Assembly: GCF_963678635.1 (NCBI RefSeq)
Contig: NC_087064.1
Span: forward strand, 62,985,548 to 63,049,547
Reading direction: 5' to 3'
Length of the DNA stretch: 64,000 nucleotides
Source: Symsagittifera roscoffensis
Lineage: Eukaryota > Xenacoelomorpha > Acoela > Convolutidae
Shown here: piece after piece, positions 36,201-51,200 of the stretch
How positions within the stretch are numbered: position 1 is the first letter of the stretch
How the letters are laid out: every line of letters starts with the position of its first letter
Position numbers and translations under genes: made by a program
The notes under the pieces: generated by a model
The model's database searches: none
What the model was told of the DNA's origin: nothing
What the model saw: the letters and a program-made list of their open reading frames with translations, nothing else

Positions 36201-39200
36201 ATTTAGATGTGCTAACTTGTGCTAACAATAGTAGATTATTTTTTCAAATACAGGGTTGCTCGTCAAAAATTCAAACAAAACTCAACGAAATCATAATAAA
36301 AGTCAACGAAATGATAAGCTCAACAAAAACAAATTCAACGCACCATAATGAGGGCTTCGAATCTCGTTCTCTGTCGCTTCGTAATGAAATCTGCTTCGGG
36401 AATCTGTTGCGGTTGTTGGTCTCCTCCCCTTCCCTGCATTCCATCGCCCTTGTTCCATACTCCACGTAGGCAGAGAGAGATGAGTCGCTGGATGGCCGAC
36501 TGGAAGAGACAAACATTTCACTAATATTTGAGGTTCCTGTGAATCATAGAGGACCCACCAATAGGCCTTACCAGGCCTGTCAAAAGATGGTCAAATTGCA
36601 TGATTTCCCCACGTTCCAGACTGAGTTACTGTATAAAGCAAAATTCTTTTTTACTCTAGTCAAGGCCGTTTTAGAGTGTCTAGAACTTTCACGTGGTATC
36701 ATTATAGCGATCAGAATCAGACAGTCTGTGATTGAACTGAAGCTAGAGATCACATAAGAGCTTGTACTCACTTACTATCAACGCCATGGCAAGGGATCGA
36801 ACGCTCAATCTGATGTTCTGTTAAAAACCCTTATCATTATGCTAACGTCATTAAAAAATTATAATTAATAAAGTTGCAAACTGAAAGCTACGATTATGGT
36901 ATTTACGAAGAGGAAACGTTCCTTGATTTTTTACAAAAAAAAATTACAATTTGCCATTCTTCATGCAAAAATTTAGAGAAAGCATTAGAGAGCTTTTCTT
37001 GCAAAATAAATAAAAGCGCAAATTACCTACGAGTTTGTGATAAACTTTCTAAATAGACGGAAAAAAGACAAATAATATGGATCATCATGTGGGTTAAAAA
37101 AACTTGTGCTAACAATAGTCCGAATTACATTGGTTAATATCGTGAGCTGAGGTACCAGCACCAAACACCCATTGCTTCGGAAGTCAAAGAATAAAATTAA
37201 TCATATTCAGTATTAAACTTAGCTGACGAAGAGGAAAAAACATCCTCAACAGAAGCTCTTCAAAACTCATGGAAGCAAAGACCGTTATCCGAAATGGCAA
37301 CAATCATAGAAAAAACTCTTTGATTGAAGAAGTTATAGCGTCTGAAATGCAATAGAGGAACAATCAAGTCCTCAAGAAAGCCAAAGTGGGCATAGAACAT
37401 GAGGGAAAACAGCGCGAACCAAATGCTCGGCAGCGGAGCTAATCGAGCTTTATACCAAAAAAAATTGTCAGAGTCATTGGTATTCCCTAAAACCAAATTT
37501 TGATAGAAACAGGCGACGATAATTAAACTAATTGAGGAAAAACATATATCAAGTCATCTACGATGAAAAGCGACTAAATATTTCAAAATTTGACTTGCTA
37601 GTTATTAAGTTCCTTAACTTCAAAATAACAGATGCTCGAATGAAATCTGCATGGACGCGTTAGACCCATGAACTTCTTATAAACAAGCAGTACGCGATGC
37701 TGTGTATAAGGGGTACATATGAGAGATAACCAAAAAAACAATGCCATCAAACATGCTCAATTTTAGAAGCTTAGCAAGTATCATATAAATTTATTATAAT
37801 AATCCCTAAGAACTAGAAGCACATATAGGTAATCTTGAATCAATAATTAACAAAAAGCTATCAAACAAAACATGGCTAGAGAAGGCGAAAAATTAAACTG
37901 CTACAAAATTGAAGCGATCGAACCGATTCTATCAAAATGAAGAAATGCAAAAAAAGAGGGCCACATGGATTGAAAGTAACAAAAATTCTGAAGTCGTTGA
38001 AGAAAAATTGGGCTGGCAGAACTTGTAGGAAGTATCCATAATAGAGTAAAGATTAAAACCTGTTCTTTGGTGTTGACAAGCTAGTCTCAACACTGAAACT
38101 GTCTAATGTAAAGAAATTGATTCTCTCGTTGAGCAACTAACCAAACAGATACCATCATGTCAGAAACCATAAAAAGTTGCGGATGTAGGTCACAGAACAG
38201 TTTATACTTAAAAATGTAGATCGAAAAAAGCTGCATCTTGTAAAGATACATTGAATTATTCTATCCTATTTAAAAATGGGGTTAACTGGACGGACTATGC
38301 GCAATGTCGGCAAAAAGCTATCTTTCAACCAATGTTTGGTGTGGCTGTGTGAACATTGTGAAATTATCTTGAAAAAAATTTAGAATAGAGTTCTTCAAAG
38401 ATCACTACTTACTCCATTAATGTATTTGATTTACAATTTTGATTTACCATCTGGCTTATCTCGTGGGTTTCGAGAATAATATTAAGCTCTGGAAACAATT
38501 TTTCATTGGTTAAAGCCAAACAAAACAAGTTGCGTTTAAAATTTGAAAACAAAACAAGGTAAAAAAACAAAAAAGCACGCCTATTTTGGTTGATAATTAA
38601 AAGTATTAGCAATTTTTCTGGGAATTGTATCACATTTATAACTAAATTTGCGTAAGCACAAGGAAACTATATGCAAAAAAGATCAACCGGTAGCCAAACT
38701 GCAAAGAAATGATCAGTTATTTAGTTTATTTGATTTCAAAATAAACAAGACTGCTCGTATCCGGGCGAAGCGATGAATGTTCCGACTGCCCATTAAGGTT
38801 TATGGAGCAGTAATATCAGTAAAAAATTATAAGTAATAAAACAAAATGAAACTTTTTTTTCAAAAATTTGAAAATTTTTTTTTATAAAAATCATCACCCC
38901 ACACGCCATATAAAGTACTAAAGGATAGATTTCGCTACTCGTAATAAATCAATTATGGCAAATAAGTTTCGTTAAACCAATTTGGAACGATTTCTAAGAC
39001 GGACTAAGTCTCCGCTTACGCGTTAATAGTGCGAAATATATCGCGCGTTAATTGTCCCAAATGGCAATCTTTAAACCCCCAAAACTTAACGAAAAACAAT
39101 CACAGGTGAAATATCTTTTCAAATTTGAGCTCAAGACAACAATACCTTTCGAATGATATTAAAAAAATTCCGTCAAAAATGGCTAGTTAAAAAGTCGAAA

Positions 39201-42200
39201 TTTGTCTGAAGAAAAAAAAACCCACCCCGAGCACAAATATTCCGTTACTTTCGTATCGAAAGTCGGAACAATAAAACTGCTCGTATCAGGGCGAAGTCCT
39301 GAATGTTCCGACTGCCTTTTAAGGTTTATGGAGCAGTAGTAACATAAAACAATTGAATGTAATGAAATAAAATGAAAAATAATTCTAAAATTTGAAATTT
39401 TTTTAAATGAAATCATCACCCCACACGCCATATAAAGTACAAAAGAATGAGTTTCGCTCTTTGAAACATATCATTTATGGCAAATAAGCTTCTTTCAACC
39501 AATTTGGAACGATTTCTAAGACGGATTAACTCTCCGCTTACGCGTTAATAGCGCGAAAAAAATCGCGCGTTAATTGTCCCAAATTGGCAATCTTTAAACC
39601 CCCATAACTTTACGAAAAATGATCACAAGTAAAATATCTTTTCACATTTAAGCTCAAGACAGCAATACCTTTTGAGTGACGAAAAAAATCCGTCAAAAAT
39701 GGCTAGTTAAAAAGTCGAATTGTCTGAAGAAAAAAAAATCCACCCCGTATCGAAAATCGGAACAATAAGAGAAACGAATATAATATTTGTAAGAGAAGCG
39801 GACTATGCTTAGACAGGCTAGATAGCTTTTCATAGATCCCCTGCGAATCGCAGAATCCATAATTATTCTTATTATCAATCTACATTGCTGATTTAAATTA
39901 ACCGGACAAAACGAGTAAATTTTGAAATTTCAAACGCGTTTTTCTCAAATTGGGTTTTGATTAGACAAAAAAAATGAAGAGAACAAAAATTGCTTAGAAT
40001 TTCACCAAAATTATTATGGTTCATTTTTTTTTAATTAATCAAAATTACGCTGAAACTAATTTTCTAATTGATGAGAAACATATATCACAAGAAGCCTCCT
40101 ACACAGCCCAACAAAGTTGCAAAATGTTGAATCTCCAAAAACTTAAATAATAAAAAATATTTTTGCATGATAGTCAAGAAACGTGAATTTTACAAAATAA
40201 AATCTAAAATTTTTGCTTAAAAACAAGTTTTAAACAATTTACTCAAATTTTTGGAGTCTCAACCTTTCTGGATAGTTGTTGGCCTATGTGAGAGGCTTCT
40301 TGTGATAAAGTAATAAAGTTTTAAAAAAATAAATTTAATAAAGTAAAATAAAATTTATTTTTTCTAAAATTTGCGTTTTTTTTTGAAAATCATCCCCCCA
40401 CACGCCATATAAGGTACAAACGGATAGTTTTCGCTCCTTGTAACAAATTAATTATGGCAAATCAGCTTCTTTCAACCAATTTGGAACGATTTCTAAGACG
40501 GATTAAATCTCTTAATAGCGCGAAATATATCGCGCGTTAATTGTCCCAAATTGGCCAAAATGACAATCTTTAAACCCCTCATAACTTTACGATAAATGAT
40601 CACAGGTGATATATCTTTTCAAATTTGAGCTCAAGACAACAATACCTTTCGACTGACGCAAAAAAATTCTGTCAAAAGTAGCTTGTTAAAAAGTCGAAAT
40701 TTGTCTGAAGAAAAAAACCCACCCCGAGCACAAATATTCCGTTACTTTCGTATCGAAATTCGGAACAATAAGTAAAATATCAGAACATCAAAAAAGTCTT
40801 TTAAACACCTTCTGTTTGTCCTAAGACGCAGAAATTCTCAGTTAAATACCAAGTTCCCAAAGTTTTTTATCGGCAAAAAAAAAGTTTTTTATCGGCGAAA
40901 ATATAAATGAGCTAAATTTTTCCGAGCGGTGCATGGCGTAAAGGATCTCTTCATTTCAAAAAAAACAGCACGATTTCGAAAATAGTTTATGATTGATTCG
41001 GGTCTGAGCTAACCTTAAAACTCAAAAAAAATTACAATTCGTTCGATTTCTCAGTTTCACAACGGAATTGTTCACTGATTACTGCTGTTTGGAATTGTTC
41101 ATTGATTACTGCTGCGTGAGTTCAGTTGGGTGCCCGACTTCACAACCATACAATGGGAGAACAAATTCAAGATGTTTTAACTAACCATGAATGAGAGCCT
41201 ATGACAAGTGATTTTCAGAACCAAAAAATTTCTGGAAGTTCTGCGTAAGTATTGTTTTCCTTTATCACTATCAAAAATCAGAATGTGTCAACACCAGCCA
41301 TGGTTACGTAATCCTATCCTAATCTACAGAGTTTAAATAATCTGAATCTATTTTAGGGACTTTTTTGAATGTTTTTCCCAAGCTAATGACAACTCGATCT
41401 TATTCTTTTTCTATATGACACCAGTCAGACGTTGATATAAACAGCTTGCGTGACAGACCTGGAACTTCTGTCTGACTCCCGGGATTCCCTTTCTGTCGTG
41501 TCTGGAGTCTGTTATGGCTGCCTCTCCCTCTACTGTGAAGTAGTTCATCAGAGCCACCAGACCCACCTGAGTGGGGAACTTAACAAAAATACTATGAGTT
41601 TCTTTGCTGGTACACAAAAAGCACTTCGACGTTTATTGTTCAATGCCATCAGTTCATGCAATTGCGTTATTGACTACTATGTCGACAATTATGCCCGAAA
41701 AAGGATCTACGCTACGCAATAGCTACCATATTAAGCTTCAAATTCCAGTTTCTAATTACAATTCCAGTGTTTCGGTTTTTGAAGCGATTGATTCCACTTG
41801 TTTTTTTTTCTCTTTTTTTTTTAACCCACGAAACTTCAATAAGTGTGCTCAAATCCAATGAATTTTAAAGTATAGATGTCAATTTCAGCTTTATAAGGAC
41901 TAATATTTCTGTCTTGTATCTTTAAATCGCAACGACATTGATTGGGCGGCTTAATGCACTCACATGCACTGCAACTTCCTCGAAACTATTCGTCTGTAGT
42001 GCAATTTCACTCGCAGCCTCAATTCCCCCATGGATCCCAGCTCCTACTTCATGCTCGAGCTTGCCCAGCCATACATCAGTGCCCTCGGCCAATTCAACCG
42101 AGTGGGGGAGGGCTACTATTTCACCATCGTAACTGAATGCGGCCACTGCTGCCATGACTTCCTGGGACTCGGGAGCTCCTCCGATGGTGCCTCCATGGAC

Positions 42201-45200
42201 AGAGGACAGGTCGACTCCTGAGACTGAGAAGGTACTGACAGGAGTGCTGGTCCCGTCCTAGAACAATACGACAAAACTACATTGAAAAAATAGTTCTGTT
42301 CAAGCAAATGACTCTTATACAAAAACTTCGACTCGTTAATTAGATACTATCACCATTTTATTATAAAAAACTTTAAATTAAATCGATCAAATTAACCAAA
42401 TTACGTTTTTTTGTACATTAATCATAGGATTTCCCAAGTTTTTGACTAATCAGATTTTATTTGAGGTGGAGTTAAATAATTATTACAAAGAAATCATAAT
42501 AATAATAATAATACGGCTGGTCAGAAATAATCGAAATCTGGATTGTTACATTGTGCATGGATGCCTGTAGTTTGCGGTGGTTCTCCTCGTACTCCGTCTG
42601 GATCTGCTCGTCCAGGGGTTTCCCAGTACCTGTCAGCTGAAGATCACTCAGAGAAGTGAACAAGTTCCTCAGGTAGGGTCTCACTGCCTCCAGTGAGTGG
42701 GGTTGGCTGATAAGGGCAAAGAGCATGTTGTCAGAAACGTAGCAGAAGCGAGGGAACACTTTACGCTTTCCATCAAGATAACCTAAACAAACATTCGAGA
42801 CAACATTTAGTAATAGTTAAGGCTTGTAACACTTTGTATCATTTTTTCAACAGACGCAAATTCTTCTCAAAAATCTTTAAAATGTTTTGACCTATTTCAC
42901 ACCATTGACAAAGAATAGGGAACAAAATTCAGAATTTTTAAACTCCCAATACTCTAGCAAACATCAAAAAAAATTGACGAAAAAAAAGTAAAAAGCAAAA
43001 CAATTGGAAACGCCAAATTACGAACTCATCATGTTAAAACTTCTTCGAGTGTACCTGTGAGGCTTTTGAAGCATATCTCCAGCTCCTCCTTGGTGTGTCT
43101 GAGCAGCACTTGTCTGGGCACATCAGAGGCAGAAGTGCAGCACTGGATCACATTCTTCGTCTCACTGGCCTTCTGCATCATCTTCATCCACCCCTTGTCC
43201 ACCTTGCCGAATCTCTTCACTTCCTGGGGAAGGTCCTATAATTATGCTCTTTTAGATTCAATTTGTAAAACTAAACTGAATCATACATATAATTTTGTAT
43301 CGCAGCTAAATTGGTCATAGCGTATTTAACGAAAACGATAAATTCATCTCAGAATTGTACAAGGATAGCCGTGAACTGAGCAATTACCACAGAATATTAC
43401 GACCATGGTCTTTAGAAAACTAGGTTTACAAAGTTTTTTTTCCAAATTAAGGTAGTTTTTTTCTGCTTGGTGTGATAAAAGGATCTGACGTAAAAAGAAA
43501 ATTTAGACAGATTAGACAGTCATCGCGATATAGGCAAAATGGATTAAAATTTTTGTAGAAAAACTAAAAAAAATTAAAAAAAAAAATTTATTCAATTTTT
43601 TTTGCAGAAAATTTTTGAATTTTTTGAAATTATTGGTTCCCAATATGAATCTAAAGAACTCCAAAAATTTGTTTTACTTGCTTAAATTAAGTTTTAAGGT
43701 CTTATATTAGGAATAATTCAGTTGTTTTAAGCCCGCTCGCTCGAACTAAGACGGAAAATCAAAAACCGGTTTTTCTCGACACTGGGAAAATTTTTCGGAA
43801 AATTTTTAGAGTGATTCGAATCACGACTGAAAGGGCTTCAATATGATATATCACTCAACCCAGTCCGATGATTATTTGTGGTACCTGATTTTGCATGGAA
43901 AACAAAAAGCAAAAGAAACTAAAACACAAAAAGACAAAGTTCCTCCCATTTTTCAAATGGTCGGAACAATAACCTGGCTCTAAATTGCATGCTATTCAGT
44001 GAAAGTCAGGCAATTCTCTGGCACAGGATCATACTCTATTTCATATTTAAGGTATCAAAAACTTGGTTTTTACAACAAATTTTTTTTACAACTTGATTTT
44101 TTTTTTACTAACAAGTCGCATCCGCCTCTTACCTTAGCAGCTTTTGGATTGGAGAACACATTTTCCAGATACATCCACAGATCCTGAACTTCAAGCCACA
44201 GCTCCAGAACCTCAGCCACATGTTTCAGCTTCTCAGCCCACATCGCCGCCTCTTCTCTCATTGGTCCAATGTGCTTAGACGTCAGCATTCCAGCCAATAG
44301 GGCTTGAGCATCCTCTAGTTGTTCTAGAACTTTCTTGGATGAGTTTTTGTTCAGAAACACTTTGCCTCTGCGTTTGTAGTGCTCTACTATCAACACTTGT
44401 TCGCCCCATTCCTCCTCCGTCATTCGTAGCTTCATTTCTAACTCCAATTCTAGTCCAGCATTGTTGCAGATTTCTTCAATGTCATCCTTCTTACTAAACG
44501 TAGAAAAAGATCAATAGCAAAATTAGCAATTAGAATTCTTATATTCATATAAAAACCAAAGTTCTTGGGCATAAATACCAATAGTTTCTGTGAAAATTCA
44601 CTATTGAAATGAAAACCAATTTGGAAAAAAAATTTGATATTCAGATATTTATGACCCATTATTTTCCTACTTTCTCCATTACAGATAAGATGATAGCCTC
44701 TGATATTTCTAGTTAATTCTCATATAAAAATTACAAACTGGAATAAATCTTGATTGATTAACCAATTGTATAGCCTAGTCAGTCACCCTGTGATTTAAAA
44801 AAATAATAATGATGAAATGTAGATAAAATTAATGATAAAATTTAGTGTAGAAGCACTAGACTCACTCGTGCAGTCCTATGTCGAGGAGTGCTTTGAGTTT
44901 GAACACGTTGGCTTCCAGTAGGAATGATTTCCCTGTCACTTGCATTACCTGCAGCCAGTGTCTGTTGCGGATCTCCTGAAGAAAAAGACCCATTTTGCAG
45001 TCAAAGAGCGACCAAATTAGTTGGAAATTAGATAGATGGTGCATTATGATATGATAATATAATTAGATGCACCATATCTGAGCACCATTTCCGAAGATTG
45101 GCTTTTCCAATTTAACAAATTATTAAAGAAAGGGGATTTCATACAGGAAAACGCGATAACCGAATCAAAATGCTATTTTTTGAGATCGAGAAATAAATAA

Positions 45201-48200
45201 TACCTGGATTTACTGCATGGTTCAAATTTTCAAAAAAAGAACTGAAAAGAAACTCACCCGTTGGTTTAGTTTATTCAGCAAGGGGAACACCTTCACATAT
45301 TCATCAATGGCCTGTTTCAGATTATGGTACGAATCATAATCTACCAGTCCATCGGGCAGTTGGGAGAACTCGGCGCAGAATGATGTCACCTGCTGTTCAC
45401 ACGTATCAAGAATGACGTCACTCCAAAGAGTCTCTTTGAAGGACCAGTCAAAGTGGAGGAAGTTCTGGTAGAGCTCATACAGGCTGTCCATGAGACGCAG
45501 TTCCTGGAACAATTCATTTCCAGAAATCAGTTTAATGGAAAACAATGAAAAAGTTGCATTAATTTACTGTCAACGATTTTGATAACTCCTTGATCAACGC
45601 AACGAGCAAATTCGAAATAATGCGAGCAATTTTAAAGCATATACCCAAATTACGTTGGTATCATAATGCTTTGACATCGCAGCATAAGAAATTGAGAACT
45701 CTCATATGACAATCTCGCAGTACTAAGAGCAATTATGTAAAATTAATCCGAAAACTGTCAAAAACAAGAATTTGAGTAATAATGACCACTTTTAGGGTTT
45801 GAATTGCAGGAACTGAATAAGTGTTCTCACCTGTCCAGTTTTGTCAAGGTCAGGAAAGCTCTTAAACCTTTCAGCGTCGTATGAGAAGATTCTCTGAATG
45901 GAATCGAGGGTCCTCCGCTTTTCATCGAATTCCAGAAACACTTGATCGAAATGCTCCAGACGCTTGACTGCCTCCATCGGCTCAATTCCTGGAACTCCAG
46001 GTCCCTGCGTTTCGAAGCTGCTTCGAAGCTGATTAACGTCCACAACGAAGTCCTAAGTCCAAACAACGCGTTATTACAGAATTAATTTTAAAGTTGACAG
46101 CATTGCAAACGTTTTCATTTCCTGATACAGATTTTACAGTTTCTAATGACTTTAGCAAGGTGGTTCTAATAAACTGAAACTTGAATCTGCTTCGCTGTCA
46201 GCAAAACAACTGGAGTATCCAACAAGGGAAAACAGCTCATAAATTTGGAAACACGCAGCTTTCATCAGTCGATTCAATCAAGAATACCAAAAAACAACGA
46301 CCATACTTTTGAAATATCTTGAAATAGCAAACAACATGTACCATGATCTGTTTGTCTAGTTCCTGTTCAAATATGTTCCGCTCTTCTCTCATCAGCTTGT
46401 CCTGCACTTTGTCCGCCTTCAGCACCAGGTGTTGCCAGTTGGACCTCAGAGACTCCACGTTGTGCACTTCGTCTCGCGGAAGGTGCACGCCAAAACTCCT
46501 GGGAAGGTAATCAGCAAACAATAATTTTAAGAAACCTTAAAATAAATCTTTCAATTTTTTAATTTCGGTAAATTGAAAATGTTTTATTTCAAAATATTTC
46601 CAGAGAGACGTTGCAAAAGTAGAAATTTGTTTGAAAAAAATTTCAGAATGAGGAACAAAAAAATAATTGAACAAAAAAATCGGTCAAAATTTGACATACA
46701 CGTAAGAGGTCAGATGATTGGTTTACAAAAAAAGGACCAGATTTATGAAATTCCGTTGCGAGACTCCTGGATTTCCCTCTATTGATTGACAAACTTCGTT
46801 TGAAAACATTTGCACTTTTAGTAAATTCATTGAACTAACCTCAGCATGGCATATTTGTTTTCAATTGGAAGATAGATCGAATCAATCCTGTTCACCATGT
46901 CATAAACCTCCCGGAGTTTCCTAAGGGCCTCATTCAGCTGACCCAGACCAGACACGTCATCTGATATCTGAGCCACTGCCTCTGCTTGGTAAGCGACAGC
47001 CTTGTCCAGTTCCATTTTAGCCTCTGAGTGGAGAACGTCTGCGTATTGCGTCTTCCAGGCTGAGGTGAACCCAAGAAGGGTGTTTTTGACAGGAATGGAG
47101 TTGAGGCATATTGGACCAACTTGGATTTTCTGAAGACAAAAAAAAGAAAATTTGGAAAAAAATTCATCCTTCTGTTTTTGTTGGAAGTTATCTCGTCACT
47201 GAAGATCAAATAGCTACTTGCATGGTTTTTGAATTGAATATTTGACACAGAAAAAGAAGCCAAATGTATAAGAAAGCTCATCTTTTTGTTTATATAACCA
47301 CGGTTCAATTCAATTCAATTCAATTTTCTGGCAATAAATATAATTGGTGCCAAAAAATAAGGCTCTGGCTATGCATTATGAAAAAGATATATCAAACTCA
47401 TATCAATGAAACACTCATTTCAACAATACGAGCCACTGCTCAGAGGGCTTATTTGAGGAACAAATTCCATACAGCTGTTGAACAAACCAATGGTATGTCA
47501 TCGACGGCCTTCTGAAAATCGCACATCCTCTGCACCTCCCCTTGCAGCCTATACGTGTGGGGACCAGACTCCATGAATTCCTTGAAGTTAGCTCTCATGT
47601 CATCCTTCCACAAGAAGTCATAGAGAGTGAAGTGCTTCAGATGCCTATCAAGAGAGATCTGGATCTCGCTTATGACGTCATTGATGTCCGACAGGGCATC
47701 CTGCACTTCGGGTTCTCGAGTAAGGTCGGCGAAGTAGGTTCCGTCGAAGTCATCCCATCGCTTCACAGCTGCATTGAAAATGAAATTTTAGTTTGTTCCG
47801 ATATAGAAACTCCACGACTCAAGAGAATATGCTATCCGTTGCAGCAGAGTTGCATTTTTCCATGATGAGATTTCAAAACATACAAGTTTGATAAAATGAG
47901 CTCTGATTTAAGAGATGTTAAACGTTCAAAACTATAACTCACTCTTTCCTGTTTCGAGTATGGAAGAGGCCAGTTCCTTGATGCAGTCCTGCACTACGAC
48001 CAGACTGGGCAAAACTGTGTAAGAAGGAATGGAGAAAGTCAGGTCCACGTCAAATCTAAAATAATTCAATCCCGTTCTGAAACTTATCTATCCGTTTGCA
48101 ATATTGGTTTGTGAGAATCCAATCGAACCATTTTTCTTCTGAACATACATGTAAGAAAGCTTTCAAAGAAAGACAGCATAAAAGGTTGGTTTTAGTATAA

Positions 48201-51200
48201 AAAAATAGGCATAGTGGATTTATTTAGACATTTAGTTACCATTGAGACATATAGCTACCAAAAATACCTGGTCTAATTAAGGAGCAGTGATTTTAAAACC
48301 TTAGCAGATTGAGATCGATATCTTTGACATTCCAGGTTGAGCTCATCAAGGTGCTCAATGGGGTCATCGAGTCTTCATTTCTTCCACCCATTTGAGATCC
48401 CTTAGATGACGAAGGCGCCGGAGAGGGGTTCGGAGGCCAATGGCGACTGGACCCAGCCGATCGTGGAACACTGGCGGGTCGCGAAGGGGTCAAAGGGGGT
48501 TGTCTGAGTTCTTGCGAGGTTCCACATCCGTTCGAGAGGACTAGGAGTGACTCGACAACAGCTGCAGAGATCGCTTTGTATACTCGGGGTGAAAAGTGAG
48601 CTGAAAAAAGAGCCTTTTTAAATTCAAGAGAGCCGGGGATGTGAGTGCTTGAAAAACTTTTTAAAACCTATTTTGTAGATTGGCCATTTCAAATTTTTGA
48701 TCTTTCAAAAGATTCTGACCATATTTTGCAGGCTTTTGAACTTTTTCGGTACTGCAGGCTTGGTTTTGAGGAGAAATTTCTTAGTGTCCCTCACAATCAG
48801 TGGAAAGAAAGAAAGAAAGAATAAATTTCTCCGGTCACTCATTACATAAATTTAGCAATTCATCGTTATAAGTAATTATTAAAATGAGACTCGGAGAGGA
48901 TAGACAACGGGGCCATGTTGCCCACAAACTCCTACCCTAGCTATGCATGCTTCTTTCACTATCACTATCAGGAAAAGATTTTTTAAAAATGTTTTAAGAA
49001 ATTGTTGAAAATTCGTAAATTCATCCATATCTCCTAAGCTACGAAGCTACTAGCATTTAGACGGTCAAGTATTGTCATTCTAATTAGAATCCTACATTAT
49101 AACTTCGTAAGCAGGCAACCGCCGGTAAAATAGAAAAAAAAAAAATTTAAAATTCGATTTTTTTTCTAAGTTTTAGATTTTTCTTAAAATCGTAAAATCA
49201 TCCATATCTCCTAAGCTAGGAGTTTCTGGAAAGTCAAATTTTAGCGTTAGAACTTCAACTTTAAAATACACACTATTAGCCTGCAACTACGGGTTCAATA
49301 AATTTTTTCTACTTATAATTTGAATATGTAATCGATTAACTCTTCATTTTGCACTAAAAAGACAGTTTTAAATGTATGATAAAAATGTTACTTATTCTGT
49401 TTTCGAATATCTTTCAATATCTTCGAGGATCAACTTTTGCGCTCACAGAAGGTTGAAAAGCCTGGTAGCACGATATCGAACGGAAAATCGATCGATTTTT
49501 TCCTACATATGGGTTCAGCTAATAGTTTTGTTTTCGACAGTCTCGTGGCCCTTGTTTTCTTTTCAAAGGAGAACATATCGTTTAAAAAACTTTGAGAGAG
49601 AGAGAGAGACTTTGTGACAGCACGAATCACGAACTTGAGTATTTCGTAAACATGAATTTCAAACACCGATAAGAATTTATTCTCTAGAAAAATATCACGA
49701 GAACTATCGCTACGCTTTCGAAAATAGATGATTTTAAGAACTTTTTTTTGCACTAGAAATAAACGTTCAAACGAACTGTAGCTACAAAAACAGTATACCA
49801 GACTTCAATATTGAATGATAGGAACCACATTACTTCTATATTATTCAAGCAATTGGTATCGTGGCGCATAATGTCTTAGTTTCGATATAATCCCGCATTG
49901 TTTTCCGAGTCTCATTTTCACCGAATCGATTTGACTTCAAAATGATAATTTATAGTCGATATATAAACCTAGATGTTTACAAACTGGTTTATTAATCACC
50001 TCAAAGCAATTAAGGGTGAATTTTGAATTGGAAGCACTTTTTATGTTCATTTGTATTGTCTTATCATCATTTATAATTAGCATATTCCATGTAACCAATG
50101 GTCAAGATGACGAAGATTGTCTTTAATATCTATATTATGGCAGCCTATAGCAGTTATATTGGGGTCATCTCCAAATAAGATTATTTCTGCTGTTTTACAT
50201 GCCACGGGCAAATCATTAATGTATATAAGGAAAAGTAATGGTCCTAAAATCGACCCTTGTGGGACGCCGCATTTTAATTTTTTCCAATCCGAAGAAACAC
50301 CATGTACTTCAAATCGTCGTTGACGATCGTTGAGGTAGGACCTTAAATATTTTAAGCAATTGCCTCTAATGCCATATGCATCAAATTTTGTCAGAAGTAT
50401 TTCATGATCAAGTGTATTAAAAGCTTTTCTTAAATCAAGGAAAAAACTATAAGCCTCCTTAAACAAGCTTTTAAGTCTTATTTTTTCAGTTAGCTCAACA
50501 ACTGCTTCTATTGTACTATGTTTTGATCTGAACCCAAATTGCTTGCTATACAACGAAGCGAATTTTTCCATGTATGTGTAGATTTGATTATACATTGTTC
50601 TTTCGTATACCTTTCTCCATACAATAAGTAAAGAGATTGGCAGGTATCGATTTTCATCTAATCGGAATTGTCTTTATGAAAAGAAATTACTTTTTCTTTA
50701 CGCAAAGCAGAACGAAATTTGCCTTTTTCAAAAGAAAGGTTGACTAGAAACGATAGAAATGGGGCAGTAACGTTTTTAGATGCTTTCACTATTTGATTGC
50801 TAATATAGTCATACCCGGATGTTGATTTGTTGTCTAATTGACAAATAATATCGTTGATCTCTGATGGCGTTGTTCTGTATAGAAACATTGATCAATTTAA
50901 TTTCGATACTGGAGGTGGAGATACATTTGGAATATCTGTTTTCAAGTTTTCACCAATGTTCATGAAAAAATCATTAAATCGATTTGCAACAACTTTTTCA
51001 GTTGGATTATCATTTACTTTTTGGCATGATTCAAGAATGGGCACTTCAAAACAAGATATAGATTTGCCATCTCGCTCATTAAGAAATTTATATGTTTGTC
51101 TTGAGTCAGCAATACAATTCTTAAATTTATTCGAATACAATTTTCGTTTATTCATTTTGACCGCTTGTTCGAATTTTTTTCTCAGACTAAGTGGCCTTTG

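Larger units (their letters stand above)
36500..41458 (-). other. 4.96 kb intron between exons 25 and 26
   Basis: The left part (36,500-38,700) is AT-rich without recognisable genes. The right part holds three R1 repeats (38,750-39,262, 39,275-39,766 and about 40,370-40,770). I see no exon in either strand. Confidence 0.65.

Noticed and set aside
36271-36521. Two minus-strand frames of 81 and 72 codons
   Set aside because: Both are wrong frames of exon 26; the third frame gives the SAIQRLISL...ALIM segment and is in phase with its neighbours.
41922-42322. Several overlapping plus- and minus-strand frames besides exon 24
   Set aside because: Only the minus frame containing the WLGKLE segment matches dynein and fits the splice phases; the others are shadows of a GC-rich exon.
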